Positions 42,083-50,512 of a stretch of 64,000 bases of DNA are shown in pieces. The notes under the pieces are model-generated. The model saw only the letters and a program-made list of their open reading frames with translations. It made no database searches and had not been told where the DNA came from. The stretch comes from Rhodopirellula islandica. Its GTDB lineage: Bacteria; Planctomycetota; Planctomycetia; Pirellulales; Pirellulaceae. The translations under genes were made by a program, and so were the position numbers. The DNA lies in assembly GCF_001027925.1 (NCBI RefSeq), contig NZ_LECT01000014.1, positions 1 through 64,000 of the forward strand, read 5' to 3'. Each line of letters opens with the position of its first letter. The stretch's first letter is position 1.

Positions 42083-45000
42083 ATGGATTCCCGGTCGCTC
42101 CCCTCCTCCGATTCCTCGCAACCGGACCGTTCAGCGGTTTTGCCGGAGGGATCGACGGTGCACCGACCGAAACCAGCCTCCCAATCAACAGGCCCCGACA
42201 CCTCGCCGCCTGATTCGACCGATGCATCGGGAACCGCCACTCAACCATTCGGCGTCCCCGTCGAAGAACCGGGTCGCGACCAACGGCAAAATTCAGCCGG
42301 ACCGCCTCCCGCTCCCAATCCGCTTCGTGCGCCGGACGATGTGATCGAGGGAGCCGAAACGGTGATTCGAGCGGGCTCCAGCCGGTCCCATGTCTCGGCC
42401 ACGCGTTCGCACCGATTGCCCGGCAACTCGTTTCGATTGCGAGACTCCTCCCACGCCTCGCATCGACACGCCACCCCGGCATCGATCACCCGTGAACTGG
42501 GCGGGCAACGGCTCAACCACTTCTTGCTGCTGGATCAAATCGGCGGCGGTGGGATGGGCGCCGTCTTCCGAGCTCGCGACGAACAACTCGGTCGAACCGT
42601 GGCGGTGAAGGTCATTCCCTTCGCGGCCGATGACCCCGACCTGCAAAGACGTTTCCGCAACGAAGCCCAAAGCGCCGCCAAGCTCGATCACCCGCTGATC
42701 GCGCGCGTCTTTGACGTCGGCAACGATGGCCCCTGGCACTACATCGTCTTTGAATACATCGACGGTGCCAACGTTCGGGACATGGTGGCAAACGGTGGTC
42801 CACTGTCGCTCGATGATGCCCTGTTCTTCACCATCCAAGTTGCCGAGGCGATTGGGCACGCGTCGCGTCGCGGCATCGTCCACCGCGACATCAAACCCTC
42901 CAACGTGATCGTGACCACCGATGGTGCCGTCAAGCTCGTTGACATGGGTCTGGCTCGCTCGGACAACTTCGACACCAGCGAAGACATGACGGCCAGTGGG
43001 GTCACGCTGGGAACGTTCGATTACATCTCGCCTGAACAAGCCCGCGATCCGCGACTGGCCGACATCCGCAGCGATTTGTACTCGCTCGGTTGCACCCTCT
43101 TCTACATGCTGACGGGTTCCCCACCGTTTCCCGGTGGGACCATGTTGCAGAAACTTCTCAGCCACGGGAACGCCGCGATCCCCGACATCCGGGAACACCG
43201 CGAAGACGTTCCGGCTGAGATGACGGCGATCTTGAACAAGATGCTCGCCAAGCTTCCTGAGCAACGCTACCAACGCAGCGAAACCCTGATCGCTGATCTC
43301 AGAGAACTGGCCTCACGTGAGAACCTGCCGCGCAGTCGCGGCGTCGCGGTTCCCACCCTGGAAGACGACGATCACCGCGAATCGATGCGTCGATTGCGTC
43401 GCCATTTGCCTTGGATGATCGCGGCAACCGTGCTGCTGTTCAGCGCTTTCGCAGTGGAATTGCATTCGCAACCTTCGCGTCGTGAACTCAGCCGCGCCAT
43501 CGAGGCCTCGATCTCGCCGGATTCCGTCGAATCCGTCGCCCCACGATTACCTGCCAGCGTGGGCGAGACAAATGATTCCGCCGCAGCGGGGTCGCCACGA
43601 ACCCCCACGCCTGGATCGGCGAGCGGCCCTCGCGTCGACGACTCAGCCTCCCCCAACTCGTCCCCGGCAACAGTTCGTGAAACGACCGACGGGGGTGCCA
43701 CCTCGCCAATGAGCAACGGACCTGCGACCGGGCAGGGTGCCTTGTTGCCGCCGGGGCAACTGCCAGCCACATCCGTTGGCGATCGATTGCCCAACGGATC
43801 ATCGCCGTCCACGACGCTCGACCAACCCGGTGCTGCGAGTGCCGCTGCAAACGATCCGACGATGGCGATCGATCAGTTAGCAGAGGACGCCGCAACAGTC
43901 CGAAACACCAGCACGCCGCGCGAGCCATCCATTCCACCTTCGATCGATCCCGATGCCGTGATTTCGGGGGCGACACCGTTGGCCGGCGGAATGACCATGA
44001 GCGACTCCGTGAGCTCCATCACTGGAGCCGATGGCGTGGGTCTGAACAGCGACTTTCCTTCGCAGGGGGCTGACCCACCTCGCCTTGGCAGCCTGCCTTT
44101 GCCACCTGGCATGACGGACGAGACCTACCAACCGCTGCCTTTGACTCCGACCGTCCCCAGCGTCGTCAATCGCGATGGGGAACGAAGCACGAGCCCGATC
44201 TACCCTGGCAGCCCGATGAATGGCAGCCCGATGAACGGCAGCCCGATGATTGGCCCCATCAATGCCAGCCCGTTGACCGGCGATTCCAGCACCGCGTCGA
44301 CCGCCCCCGATTCCATCGCCTCGAACATGCTCAGTCCTGGCACAACGAGCTCCACCCGGCCGCTGACGACAGGCGACTCGGCCAGTGAACCCGCCGCCTC
44401 AGTGGATCCCAAAACCAGTCGCCCCAAGGCAGCGAATCCGGAACCCATCCGCGTCCAAATTGTTTCCACCGAAGCCCTCCGAGTTCCCCAGCTTCGCGAA
44501 GAAGCCGCTCGTGCCGGCGTTCAGCTTGCCACCACGCTGGCGGATGCATTGCAGTTGGCCGATGAATTGGAAATCGATCGCATCGACATTGCGACGCCGC
44601 AACTTGTGTCCGCGCCAGTCACCATCCCTCGCAGTGACCTGATTCTCTCATCCAGTCTGCCTGGTGGCACCGAAATCGTGTTCCGCTCGACCGAGAACGT
44701 GGACATGCAGCGAAGCGAAATGATGACGATCGGTTCGCACCGAATCGAAATGTCAGGACTGCATTTTTTCTGGACCGTCCCCGCCACCGAAACGGACGGC
44801 GGGGCAATGTTCGCGATCAACGACAACCGTCGCGTTCGTCTGCGCGACTGCACCGTGACGATCGACAACGCGTCGCGACGAGATGATGTGCAAGCTTTCA
44901 GCGTTGTCACGGATCCAGAGCGACTGCCCTACGACCGAGTGGAGAGCGGTGCGGTGGCGGACACCAGCGGAGCTCTGCCGCTGGTATCCATTGAACTGTC

Positions 45001-45667
45001 CAACGTGATTGTCCGTGGTCAAATCACGATGTTGCGAATGGACGTGGCCGCGGAACTCCAACTGCTCTGGGAAAACGGACTGTTGGCCGTCTCTCGCCGA
45101 ATGATTGAAATGGGCGGCGCTCTCCAGCCCCCTCATCCGTCCTCGGGATCCGTCCGGCTGTCTCTGGAACAACTGACTGCGATCACCCCCAAAGGCCTGC
45201 TGCAAATGCGGATGGGCGTCAGCGCGCCCTACCCGATCGAAATTGAGCGACGGGCCGAGGAATGCGTGTTTGTCGTCGACACAGGAATTCCTCACATTGA
45301 ATTAACAGGAATCCCACGTGTCGACCGAGATGAAATTTGGGTGCGACTTCGCGGATCTGGCAACGCCTACGACACCGACACCAGACTGGACGACCCCATG
45401 CTGCTGATTCGCGATGAATTGGGGCAAACCAGGGTCACGACGATGAGCGATATCCTGGAAATCCTGGAAGATCCGCCGCCCTGGATGAACGAACGGCCAC
45501 CGCGATGGACCGTCCGTTGGACCGAGCGACTGCCCGAATCGACCCCCTCCAGCCGGTGGTCTCCGCGTAATTTTAGGCAAGATGGATCGGTTGTGGGTGG
45601 ATTCCAGGAACGGTCTCTACCTAGAATGCCGATGGAACCTACATTTGACTTTCCCCCCACACCGTGA
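42083..45667 (+). CDS. Membrane Ser/Thr kinase with long extracytoplasmic C-terminal region
   Basis: About 1194 residues. Residues 1-140 are disordered and rich in Ser/Pro. The kinase spans about 144-400 with GGGGMGAVFRA, Lys176, HRDIKPSN (Asp269) and DMG in place of DFG (Asp287 kept). One membrane helix follows at about 442-460. Next come some 300 residues of Ser/Thr/Pro-rich linker containing GSPMN repeats, then a region from about 800 to the end resembling a right-handed beta-helix (repeated short strands; NDNRRVRLRDCTV). ATG 42083 is preferred over an upstream TTG at 41999. It may phosphorylate targets after sensing a surface polymer; the ligand is unknown. Confidence 0.87.
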   Translation: MDSRSLPSSDSSQPDRSAVLPEGSTVHRPKPASQSTGPDTSPPDSTDASGTATQPFGVPVEEPGRDQRQNSAGPPPAPNPLRAPDDVIEGAETVIRAGSSRSHVSATRSHRLPGNSFRLRDSSHASHRHATPASITRELGGQRLNHFLLLDQIGGGGMGAVFRARDEQLGRTVAVKVIPFAADDPDLQRRFRNEAQSAAKLDHPLIARVFDVGNDGPWHYIVFEYIDGANVRDMVANGGPLSLDDALFFTIQVAEAIGHASRRGIVHRDIKPSNVIVTTDGAVKLVDMGLARSDNFDTSEDMTASGVTLGTFDYISPEQARDPRLADIRSDLYSLGCTLFYMLTGSPPFPGGTMLQKLLSHGNAAIPDIREHREDVPAEMTAILNKMLAKLPEQRYQRSETLIADLRELASRENLPRSRGVAVPTLEDDDHRESMRRLRRHLPWMIAATVLLFSAFAVELHSQPSRRELSRAIEASISPDSVESVAPRLPASVGETNDSAAAGSPRTPTPGSASGPRVDDSASPNSSPATVRETTDGGATSPMSNGPATGQGALLPPGQLPATSVGDRLPNGSSPSTTLDQPGAASAAANDPTMAIDQLAEDAATVRNTSTPREPSIPPSIDPDAVISGATPLAGGMTMSDSVSSITGADGVGLNSDFPSQGADPPRLGSLPLPPGMTDETYQPLPLTPTVPSVVNRDGERSTSPIYPGSPMNGSPMNGSPMIGPINASPLTGDSSTASTAPDSIASNMLSPGTTSSTRPLTTGDSASEPAASVDPKTSRPKAANPEPIRVQIVSTEALRVPQLREEAARAGVQLATTLADALQLADELEIDRIDIATPQLVSAPVTIPRSDLILSSSLPGGTEIVFRSTENVDMQRSEMMTIGSHRIEMSGLHFFWTVPATETDGGAMFAINDNRRVRLRDCTVTIDNASRRDDVQAFSVVTDPERLPYDRVESGAVADTSGALPLVSIELSNVIVRGQITMLRMDVAAELQLLWENGLLAVSRRMIEMGGALQPPHPSSGSVRLSLEQLTAITPKGLLQMRMGVSAPYPIEIERRAEECVFVVDTGIPHIELTGIPRVDRDEIWVRLRGSGNAYDTDTRLDDPMLLIRDELGQTRVTTMSDILEILEDPPPWMNERPPRWTVRWTERLPESTPSSRWSPRNFRQDGSVVGGFQERSLPRMPMEPTFDFPPTP
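44207..44251 (+). repeat. Three 15-bp in-frame tandem repeats (GSPMN)
   Basis: GGCAGCCCGATGAAT, GGCAGCCCGATGAAC and GGCAGCCCGATGATT follow one another without gaps and encode GSPMN, GSPMN, GSPMI in the kinase linker. A fourth unit is degenerate. Because units are multiples of 3, copy-number change would vary linker length without frameshift. Confidence 0.9.
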
Positions 45668-45742
45668 CTTTAATGGTGCGTCGGCGGTCTCGTCGGCTCC
45701 CGCCTGAAATCCCACCTGATCTTTACTTGAGGAACCTGCTTG

Positions 45743-46138
45743 ATGAAACGCTTGGCTCTTGTTCTGGGCATCGCTGCCTGCTTTTCCACCCCATCGTTCG
45801 CGATCAGCGAATTTGGCAAACAGTGGAAAGCTGACTACATCACCGAAGACACCGACTCTGATTTCGTGAAAGCGACCCGCAAAGCTGGTTGCAACCTGTG
45901 CCACGTCAAAGGCGCACCAGAAAAGAAAGAAGCTCGCAACGAGTACGGGCGAGCCCTGCAGAAGCTCCTCGATAAGAAGGACTTCCCCAAGGAATACTTC
46001 AAAGAGCATCCAGAAGAAGCCGCTGCAAAGATCACGGCTGCTTTCAAGAAGGTTGCCGAAGTGAAGAGCACCGACGGCAAGACCTTCGGTGAAAAGATCA
46101 AGGCCAACGAATTGCCAGCGACCGACGCAGGTCTTTGA
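45743..46138 (+). CDS. Small secreted monohaem c-type cytochrome-like protein
   Basis: A 131-residue exported protein. The signal peptide ends near SFA (about residue 21). The haem-attachment motif CNLCH lies in KAGCNLCHVKG. The rest is Lys/Glu-rich and helical (EYGRALQKLLDKKDFPKEYFKE). A Met axial ligand is not obvious, so the haem ligation is uncertain. AGGA 12 nt upstream supports ATG 45743 (TTG 45740 adjacent). It is followed by a strong intrinsic terminator, so it is probably expressed as a monocistronic message. Confidence 0.8.
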   Translation: MKRLALVLGIAACFSTPSFAISEFGKQWKADYITEDTDSDFVKATRKAGCNLCHVKGAPEKKEARNEYGRALQKLLDKKDFPKEYFKEHPEEAAAKITAAFKKVAEVKSTDGKTFGEKIKANELPATDAGL

Positions 46139-46206
46139 TTGACCTGCCCGCCGCGTGAGGTTCGAACAGAACCCCATGACGCGTGGTGAATTCGACTAAA
46201 CTACGA

Positions 46207-46240
46207 AGCCCGATGAGTGTCCCACTCATCGGGCTTTTTT
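46207..46240 (+). terminator. Rho-independent terminator
   Basis: AGCCCGATGAGTG and CACTCATCGGGCT form a perfect 13-bp stem with a 3-nt loop, followed by TTTTTT. It terminates the small cytochrome gene and lies 42 bp upstream of the next start. Confidence 0.93.
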
Positions 46241-46282
46241 CATGAGATGCCCCACCATTCTCCCCACCTGGATTCTCACACC

Positions 46283-48430
46283 ATGCGTCCCGCCTCTTGG
46301 CCGAGTCATCGCTTGTCGATGTGCTCGATGATTCTCGCCACGCTGCTGCTCATCCCCGCTTCGCAAACGAAAGCCGAAACGACTCATGACGTCGTCGTCT
46401 ACGGCGGCACCGCCGCGGCCGTCACCGCGGCGATCCAGTCCGCTCGCATGGGCCAATCAGTCGTCATGGTTTCACCCGACGTGCACCTGGGCGGCCTGAC
46501 CAGTGGAGGCCTGGGCTGGACCGACACGGGCAACAAAGCCGTCATCGGTGGACTCGCCAAAGACTTTTATCACCGTGTCTACAAGCACTACCAAAACGAC
46601 TCCGCGTGGAAGTTCCAAACTCGCGAAAAGTATGGCAACCGAGCCCAAGGGCACCGGGCCAGCGACGATGACCAAGCAACGATGTGGGTCTTTGAGCCGC
46701 ATGTCGCTGAAAACATCCTTGATGAGATGCTGGCAGAACACGACATCACCGTCCTCCACGACGCGTGGCTGGATCGGGAAAAAGGCGTGACGAAGCGGGA
46801 TGGTCGCATCGTGTCCATCCAAACATTGGATGGCAAAACGTATGCGGGCAAGATGTTCATCGACGCCACGTACGAAGGCGACCTGATCGCCGCAGCCGGG
46901 GTCGCAACGGCGCACGGTCGCGAAGGAATCAGCGACTACAACGAACCTCACGCGGGTGTTCAAACCGGCGTCCTGCATCACTCGCACCACTTCGACGTGT
47001 TGCCGCGACGGGTTGATCCCTACGTCGTGCCAGGTGACCCGAGCAGCGGGGTGATCCCCTTGGTCAGCCCCGATCCGCCAGGCGAATTTGGTTCCGCCGA
47101 TGATCGTGTCCAAGCCTATTGCTTCCGAACTTGCATGACGAACCATCCAGAAAATCGCGTGGCGTGGACACGGCCCGAGGGCTACGACCCGGCCACCTAC
47201 GAAATCATGGCCCGCACCTTCGAAGCGGGATGGCGAGATGTGTTCAATAAATTTGACCCCCTGCCGAACTTCAAAACGGACACCAACAACCACGGTCCCG
47301 TCAGCTTCGACAACATCGGTGCCAACTACGACTACCCCGAAGCCACCTACGAACGCCGCCAGGAAATCATCCAGCAACACGAAAACTATCAACGCGGGTT
47401 GCTGTACTTCATCGCCACCGACCCTCGGGTGCCGAAGGAAGTCCAAGACAAGATCAACCAGTGGGGCTTGTCGGCGGACGAATTCGCGGACAACGACCAT
47501 TGGCCGCATCAAATGTATGTTCGCGAAGCCCGGCGGATGGTGGGCGAATTTGTGATGACGGAAAACCATCTTCGAAAGGAGTTGGCCACGCCTGATTCTG
47601 TCGGCATGGGCTCCTACGGAATCGACTCGCACAACACCCAGCGTTACATCACGCCGGAGGGCTACGTCCAAAACGAAGGTGACCTGGGTGTCTCCACACG
47701 CGGGCCCTACAAGATTGCGATGGGTGCGTTGCTGCCGAAACGCGACGAATGCGAGAACCTTCTCTCTCCGGTTTGCGTCTCAGCCACCCACGTTGCCTTT
47801 GGTTCGATCCGCATGGAACCCGTGTTCATGATCCTCGGTCAATCGGCCGCAACGATCGCCGCGCTCGCCAATCAATCCGAACGTGCCGTTCAAGACATCC
47901 CGTACGCCGACCTTCGCAAACGGCTGCTCAACGACAATCAAATCCTGGAAATACCAGCCGACATTTCGAATGCCAGCTACCCGGAATCACTGAACCTGAA
48001 GTCGGTCGAAGGCATCAGCGTCGATGACACGCAAGCCGACCGCATCGGCGGTTGGATTCAAAGCCACGCCTCAGGCAATTTCTATGGCTCGGGCTATCAC
48101 CACGACGGCGAGGCCACGGACCGCGTCCGACAAGCGATCTACCAAACGGACTTGCCCAAGTCCGGCCTGTACGAAGTGCGGGTGAGTTACCCCACCAACT
48201 CCAATCGTTCCAAGCAAACACGGATCGACATCCACCACAGCGCAGGCACCACGACTCACCGAATTGACCAGACTCAATTGAAGCCCGCGTCCAAGAAGCA
48301 GCCCTTGCTGGCGCTTGGTCGGTACGCCTTCGACACGACGAGTCCCGCCAAGGTGGTCATCTCGAACGAAGACGCGAACGGCTACGTCGTGATCGACGTG
48401 GTCAATTGGCTCCCGGTCGAAAAGAAGTGA
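46283..48430 (+). CDS. Secreted FAD-dependent oxidoreductase with C-terminal carbohydrate-binding-like domain
   Basis: A 715-residue exported flavoprotein. The signal peptide ends near TKA (about residue 32). The dinucleotide-binding motif VVVYGGTAAAVTAAIQSARMGQSVV and the block HLGGLTSGGLGWTD belong to the FAD-dependent oxidoreductase family that is abundant in planctomycetes and often associated with polysaccharide use. The last ~120 residues (GYHHDGEATDRVRQAIYQTDLPKSGLYEVRVSYP) resemble the golvesin/xanthan-lyase carbohydrate-binding-like domain. Substrate unknown. ATG 46283 is chosen because it starts the signal peptide; an upstream in-frame start at 46217 lies within the terminator. Confidence 0.83.
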   Translation: MRPASWPSHRLSMCSMILATLLLIPASQTKAETTHDVVVYGGTAAAVTAAIQSARMGQSVVMVSPDVHLGGLTSGGLGWTDTGNKAVIGGLAKDFYHRVYKHYQNDSAWKFQTREKYGNRAQGHRASDDDQATMWVFEPHVAENILDEMLAEHDITVLHDAWLDREKGVTKRDGRIVSIQTLDGKTYAGKMFIDATYEGDLIAAAGVATAHGREGISDYNEPHAGVQTGVLHHSHHFDVLPRRVDPYVVPGDPSSGVIPLVSPDPPGEFGSADDRVQAYCFRTCMTNHPENRVAWTRPEGYDPATYEIMARTFEAGWRDVFNKFDPLPNFKTDTNNHGPVSFDNIGANYDYPEATYERRQEIIQQHENYQRGLLYFIATDPRVPKEVQDKINQWGLSADEFADNDHWPHQMYVREARRMVGEFVMTENHLRKELATPDSVGMGSYGIDSHNTQRYITPEGYVQNEGDLGVSTRGPYKIAMGALLPKRDECENLLSPVCVSATHVAFGSIRMEPVFMILGQSAATIAALANQSERAVQDIPYADLRKRLLNDNQILEIPADISNASYPESLNLKSVEGISVDDTQADRIGGWIQSHASGNFYGSGYHHDGEATDRVRQAIYQTDLPKSGLYEVRVSYPTNSNRSKQTRIDIHHSAGTTTHRIDQTQLKPASKKQPLLALGRYAFDTTSPAKVVISNEDANGYVVIDVVNWLPVEKK

Positions 48431-48564
48431 ATCGTAGAACCGTTGTCCCCCGCTGGTCTGTTGAACAGCCCTCAAAGGCCAAGCCTCATCCCAACTGAGT
48501 CGGCATCCAAACGTTTGCGTCACGCGGCTCGCCAACCTCCGCGACGGCTTGTTGATTGAACCCT

Positions 48565-48601
48565 AACCCGACGCGTGAGTTTTGAAGTTGCGCGTCGGGT
48601 T
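48565..48601. terminator. AACCCGACGCG hairpin, possibly bidirectional terminator
   Basis: AACCCGACGCG and CGCGTCGGGTT pair across a 15-nt loop that is T-rich on one side, between two convergent genes. The left arm plus GTGAG occurs again inverted at 56009-56023, so this is also a dispersed repeat. Confidence 0.6.
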
Positions 48602-48630
48602 GTGAAATCGAATGAATCAACAAGCCGGAG

Positions 48631-48659
48631 AGCCTTGGGATTTCAACCCAAGGTCATCC
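48631..48659. repeat. Partial copy of the ~120-bp repeat (CCTTGGG hairpin plus TCATCCGCC)
   Basis: The sequence around CCTTGGGATTTCAACCCAAGG followed by TCATCCGCC matches the right end of the element at 124-240 and its flank (AACCCAAGGTCATCCGCC). Only this terminal hairpin is present. Confidence 0.7.
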
Positions 48660-48665
48660 GCCGAC

Positions 48666-49814
48666 TCAGTCATCGAGGCTGAGACCGTAGTCCTTCATCT
48701 TCTTTGACAACGTGTTTCGGTTCATCCCCAAACGCGTGGCGGTCTTGGTCTGCACACCGCCGCATCGCAACAACAACTGAGAAATCAATTCGCGTTCGAC
48801 TTGATCCACCACCACCGAATGCAAATCCTCTGCCTCGTCGGCTTCGTCCAACCCTCGCTGAACAACGATTCGAGCGAGTGTCTTCAGATCCATTCGACTG
48901 AGATCAAACGCCGCAGCTGCTCCCGAGGATGCCTCCGCGGATTCAGGCGGCGTGTCGATGGAACCGTTGCCCATTGGTGCGATTGAACTCAACCCGCCTG
49001 CGGAGCTCGCCGATTCGCGCGTCGCGACGCTGCGTTGGGGATCACGCACACACAAGGGCAGCGCGTCGAGCACCAACTCGTCTGTGTCGCTCATCACGAC
49101 CGCTCGCTCCACATAGTTTTGAAGTTCGCGAACGTTTCCGGGCCAGTGGTAGTCCTGCAAAGCTCGCATCACACCGTTCCCGAGGTGCGAGACATAGCGG
49201 TCATTGACTTCGTTGTAGTGATCCAAGAAGAACGCCACGAGCGCCGGGATGTCTTCGCGTCGGTGTCGCAACGCTGGCAGCTCGATCGGCACCACATTCA
49301 AACGCCAGTAAAGGTCTTCCCGAAACTCATCGAGCTGCACTTGCCGCATCAAGTCACGGTTGCTGGCCGCGATGATTCGCGCGTCAGTTCGATGACTGGA
49401 AGTGTCACCGACTCGTTCGAATTCCTTTTCCTGCAACACCCGCAGCAGTTTGACCTGCAACGTCAACGTGGTGGAGTTGATCTCATCGAGAAAGATGCTG
49501 CCGCCGTCGGCGGCTTCGAAACGACCAGCGCGATTGGCAACGGCACCGGTGAAGGCACCTCGCACATGCCCAAACAATTCGCTTTCCAGCAAACTTTCGC
49601 TCAGCGCGCCGCAGTTGACTTTGACGAACGGGCCTCCGCTACGGTGACTCAATCGGTGCACCGCCGAAGCGATCAACTCCTTTCCTGTTCCGGTTTCTCC
49701 AAGGATCAGCACCGACGCATTGCTCACGGCAACCTTGCGGGTCACGCGATCGACTTCACGCATCGCGGGCGAATTGCCAATGACGCCGGGTAGGAGCTGT
49801 CCTCGAGAACTCAC
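48666..49814 (-). CDS. Sigma-54-dependent transcription activator without sensory domain
   Basis: A 382-residue enhancer-binding protein. The AAA+ domain starts at about residue 8 (GVIGNSPAM) and includes Walker A GETGTGKE, the sigma-54-contacting GAFTGA, Walker B GGSIFLDEI and WPGNVRELQNYVERAVVM. A C-terminal Fis-type helix-turn-helix ends the protein (LLRCGGVQTKTATRLGMNRNTLSKKMKDYGL). There is no N-terminal receiver, GAF or PAS domain, so it resembles PspF-like activators controlled in trans. It starts at GTG 49814, 4 nt after the nitroreductase stop. No -24/-12 target promoter was identified with confidence. Confidence 0.93.
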   Translation of the reverse strand: MSSRGQLLPGVIGNSPAMREVDRVTRKVAVSNASVLILGETGTGKELIASAVHRLSHRSGGPFVKVNCGALSESLLESELFGHVRGAFTGAVANRAGRFEAADGGSIFLDEINSTTLTLQVKLLRVLQEKEFERVGDTSSHRTDARIIAASNRDLMRQVQLDEFREDLYWRLNVVPIELPALRHRREDIPALVAFFLDHYNEVNDRYVSHLGNGVMRALQDYHWPGNVRELQNYVERAVVMSDTDELVLDALPLCVRDPQRSVATRESASSAGGLSSIAPMGNGSIDTPPESAEASSGAAAAFDLSRMDLKTLARIVVQRGLDEADEAEDLHSVVVDQVERELISQLLLRCGGVQTKTATRLGMNRNTLSKKMKDYGLSLDD

Positions 49815-49818
49815 AGAA

Positions 49819-50424
49819 TCACAACCAAGATGCGGATTGCCCGAATGCGTCCATGAAGACCTGATTCTTCAGTGGCGTTCGTTCTCGGACACCGCTCTGG
49901 CGGTCTTCTAACATCTGTTCCGCATCGGAGTTGGGTTCGCGTTCGTCGGCATACCCCATGGCGATCGCGGTGGCGGGCTCGTAGCCTTCCGGAATCTGAT
50001 ACTGGCCTCGGACCTGGCTCAGATTGACACCTGCCATTTGGTGCGTCTGCAAACCCAACGAGGTCGCTTGCAGAGACATCAGTGCGGCGGCGGCACCGAG
50101 GTCGTGCAGGGCGACTCGATTGGGTTTCTGGTTGTAAGAAAAATTGGTTCGAATGACGGTGCAGATCAGCACGCCTGCATGGGACGCCCAATCACGGTTG
50201 GCTTCCAACAGGCACTGCAACATGGCTTCAAAAGCCTCCCCGTCTTGGCGACGTGCGACAATCCACGACCATGGTTGATCGTTAAAACTGCTGGCAGCCC
50301 AGCGAGCGGCTTCCAAGCACTGACGCAATTTGTCATCTTCGACTTCACGCCCATCAAACCGATATGGGCTCCATCGATCAGCGATGACGGGCAAAACTTC
50401 CAGATCCGTTTCGTTGACTGCCAT
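49819..50424 (-). CDS. Nitroreductase-family FMN oxidoreductase
   Basis: A 201-residue nitroreductase-like flavoprotein. The N-terminal RWSPYRFDGREV and FNDQPWSWIVARR segments, GVLICTVI, ALHDLGAAAALMSLQATSLGL and the C-terminal IAMGYADERE fit the family. It probably uses FMN and NAD(P)H; the substrate is unknown. ATG 50424 (MAVNETDLE) is preferred to 50484. It is divergent from the aldehyde dehydrogenase across about 88 bp and is followed by the sigma-54 activator. Confidence 0.87.
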   Translation of the reverse strand: MAVNETDLEVLPVIADRWSPYRFDGREVEDDKLRQCLEAARWAASSFNDQPWSWIVARRQDGEAFEAMLQCLLEANRDWASHAGVLICTVIRTNFSYNQKPNRVALHDLGAAAALMSLQATSLGLQTHQMAGVNLSQVRGQYQIPEGYEPATAIAMGYADEREPNSDAEQMLEDRQSGVRERTPLKNQVFMDAFGQSASWL

Positions 50425-50512
50425 CTTCCATCCAACGCTTTGCAAGATTGTTTTGAACAACGTACCCCAGGTCGCCACGCCCAAAAACGCGACGCCAAAC
50501 CGCCCCGGTGAG

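Noticed and set aside
42293-43273. 326-codon - strand frame opposite the second Ser/Thr kinase
   Set aside because: It lies antisense to well-conserved kinase motifs and resembles no known family.
44207-44251. Possible CRISPR-like repeat array
   Set aside because: Repeats are contiguous 15-mers without spacers, in frame within a kinase linker.
46472-47671. 399-codon - strand frame opposite the FAD oxidoreductase
   Set aside because: It is a shadow of the flavoprotein reading frame, without ribosome site or motif.
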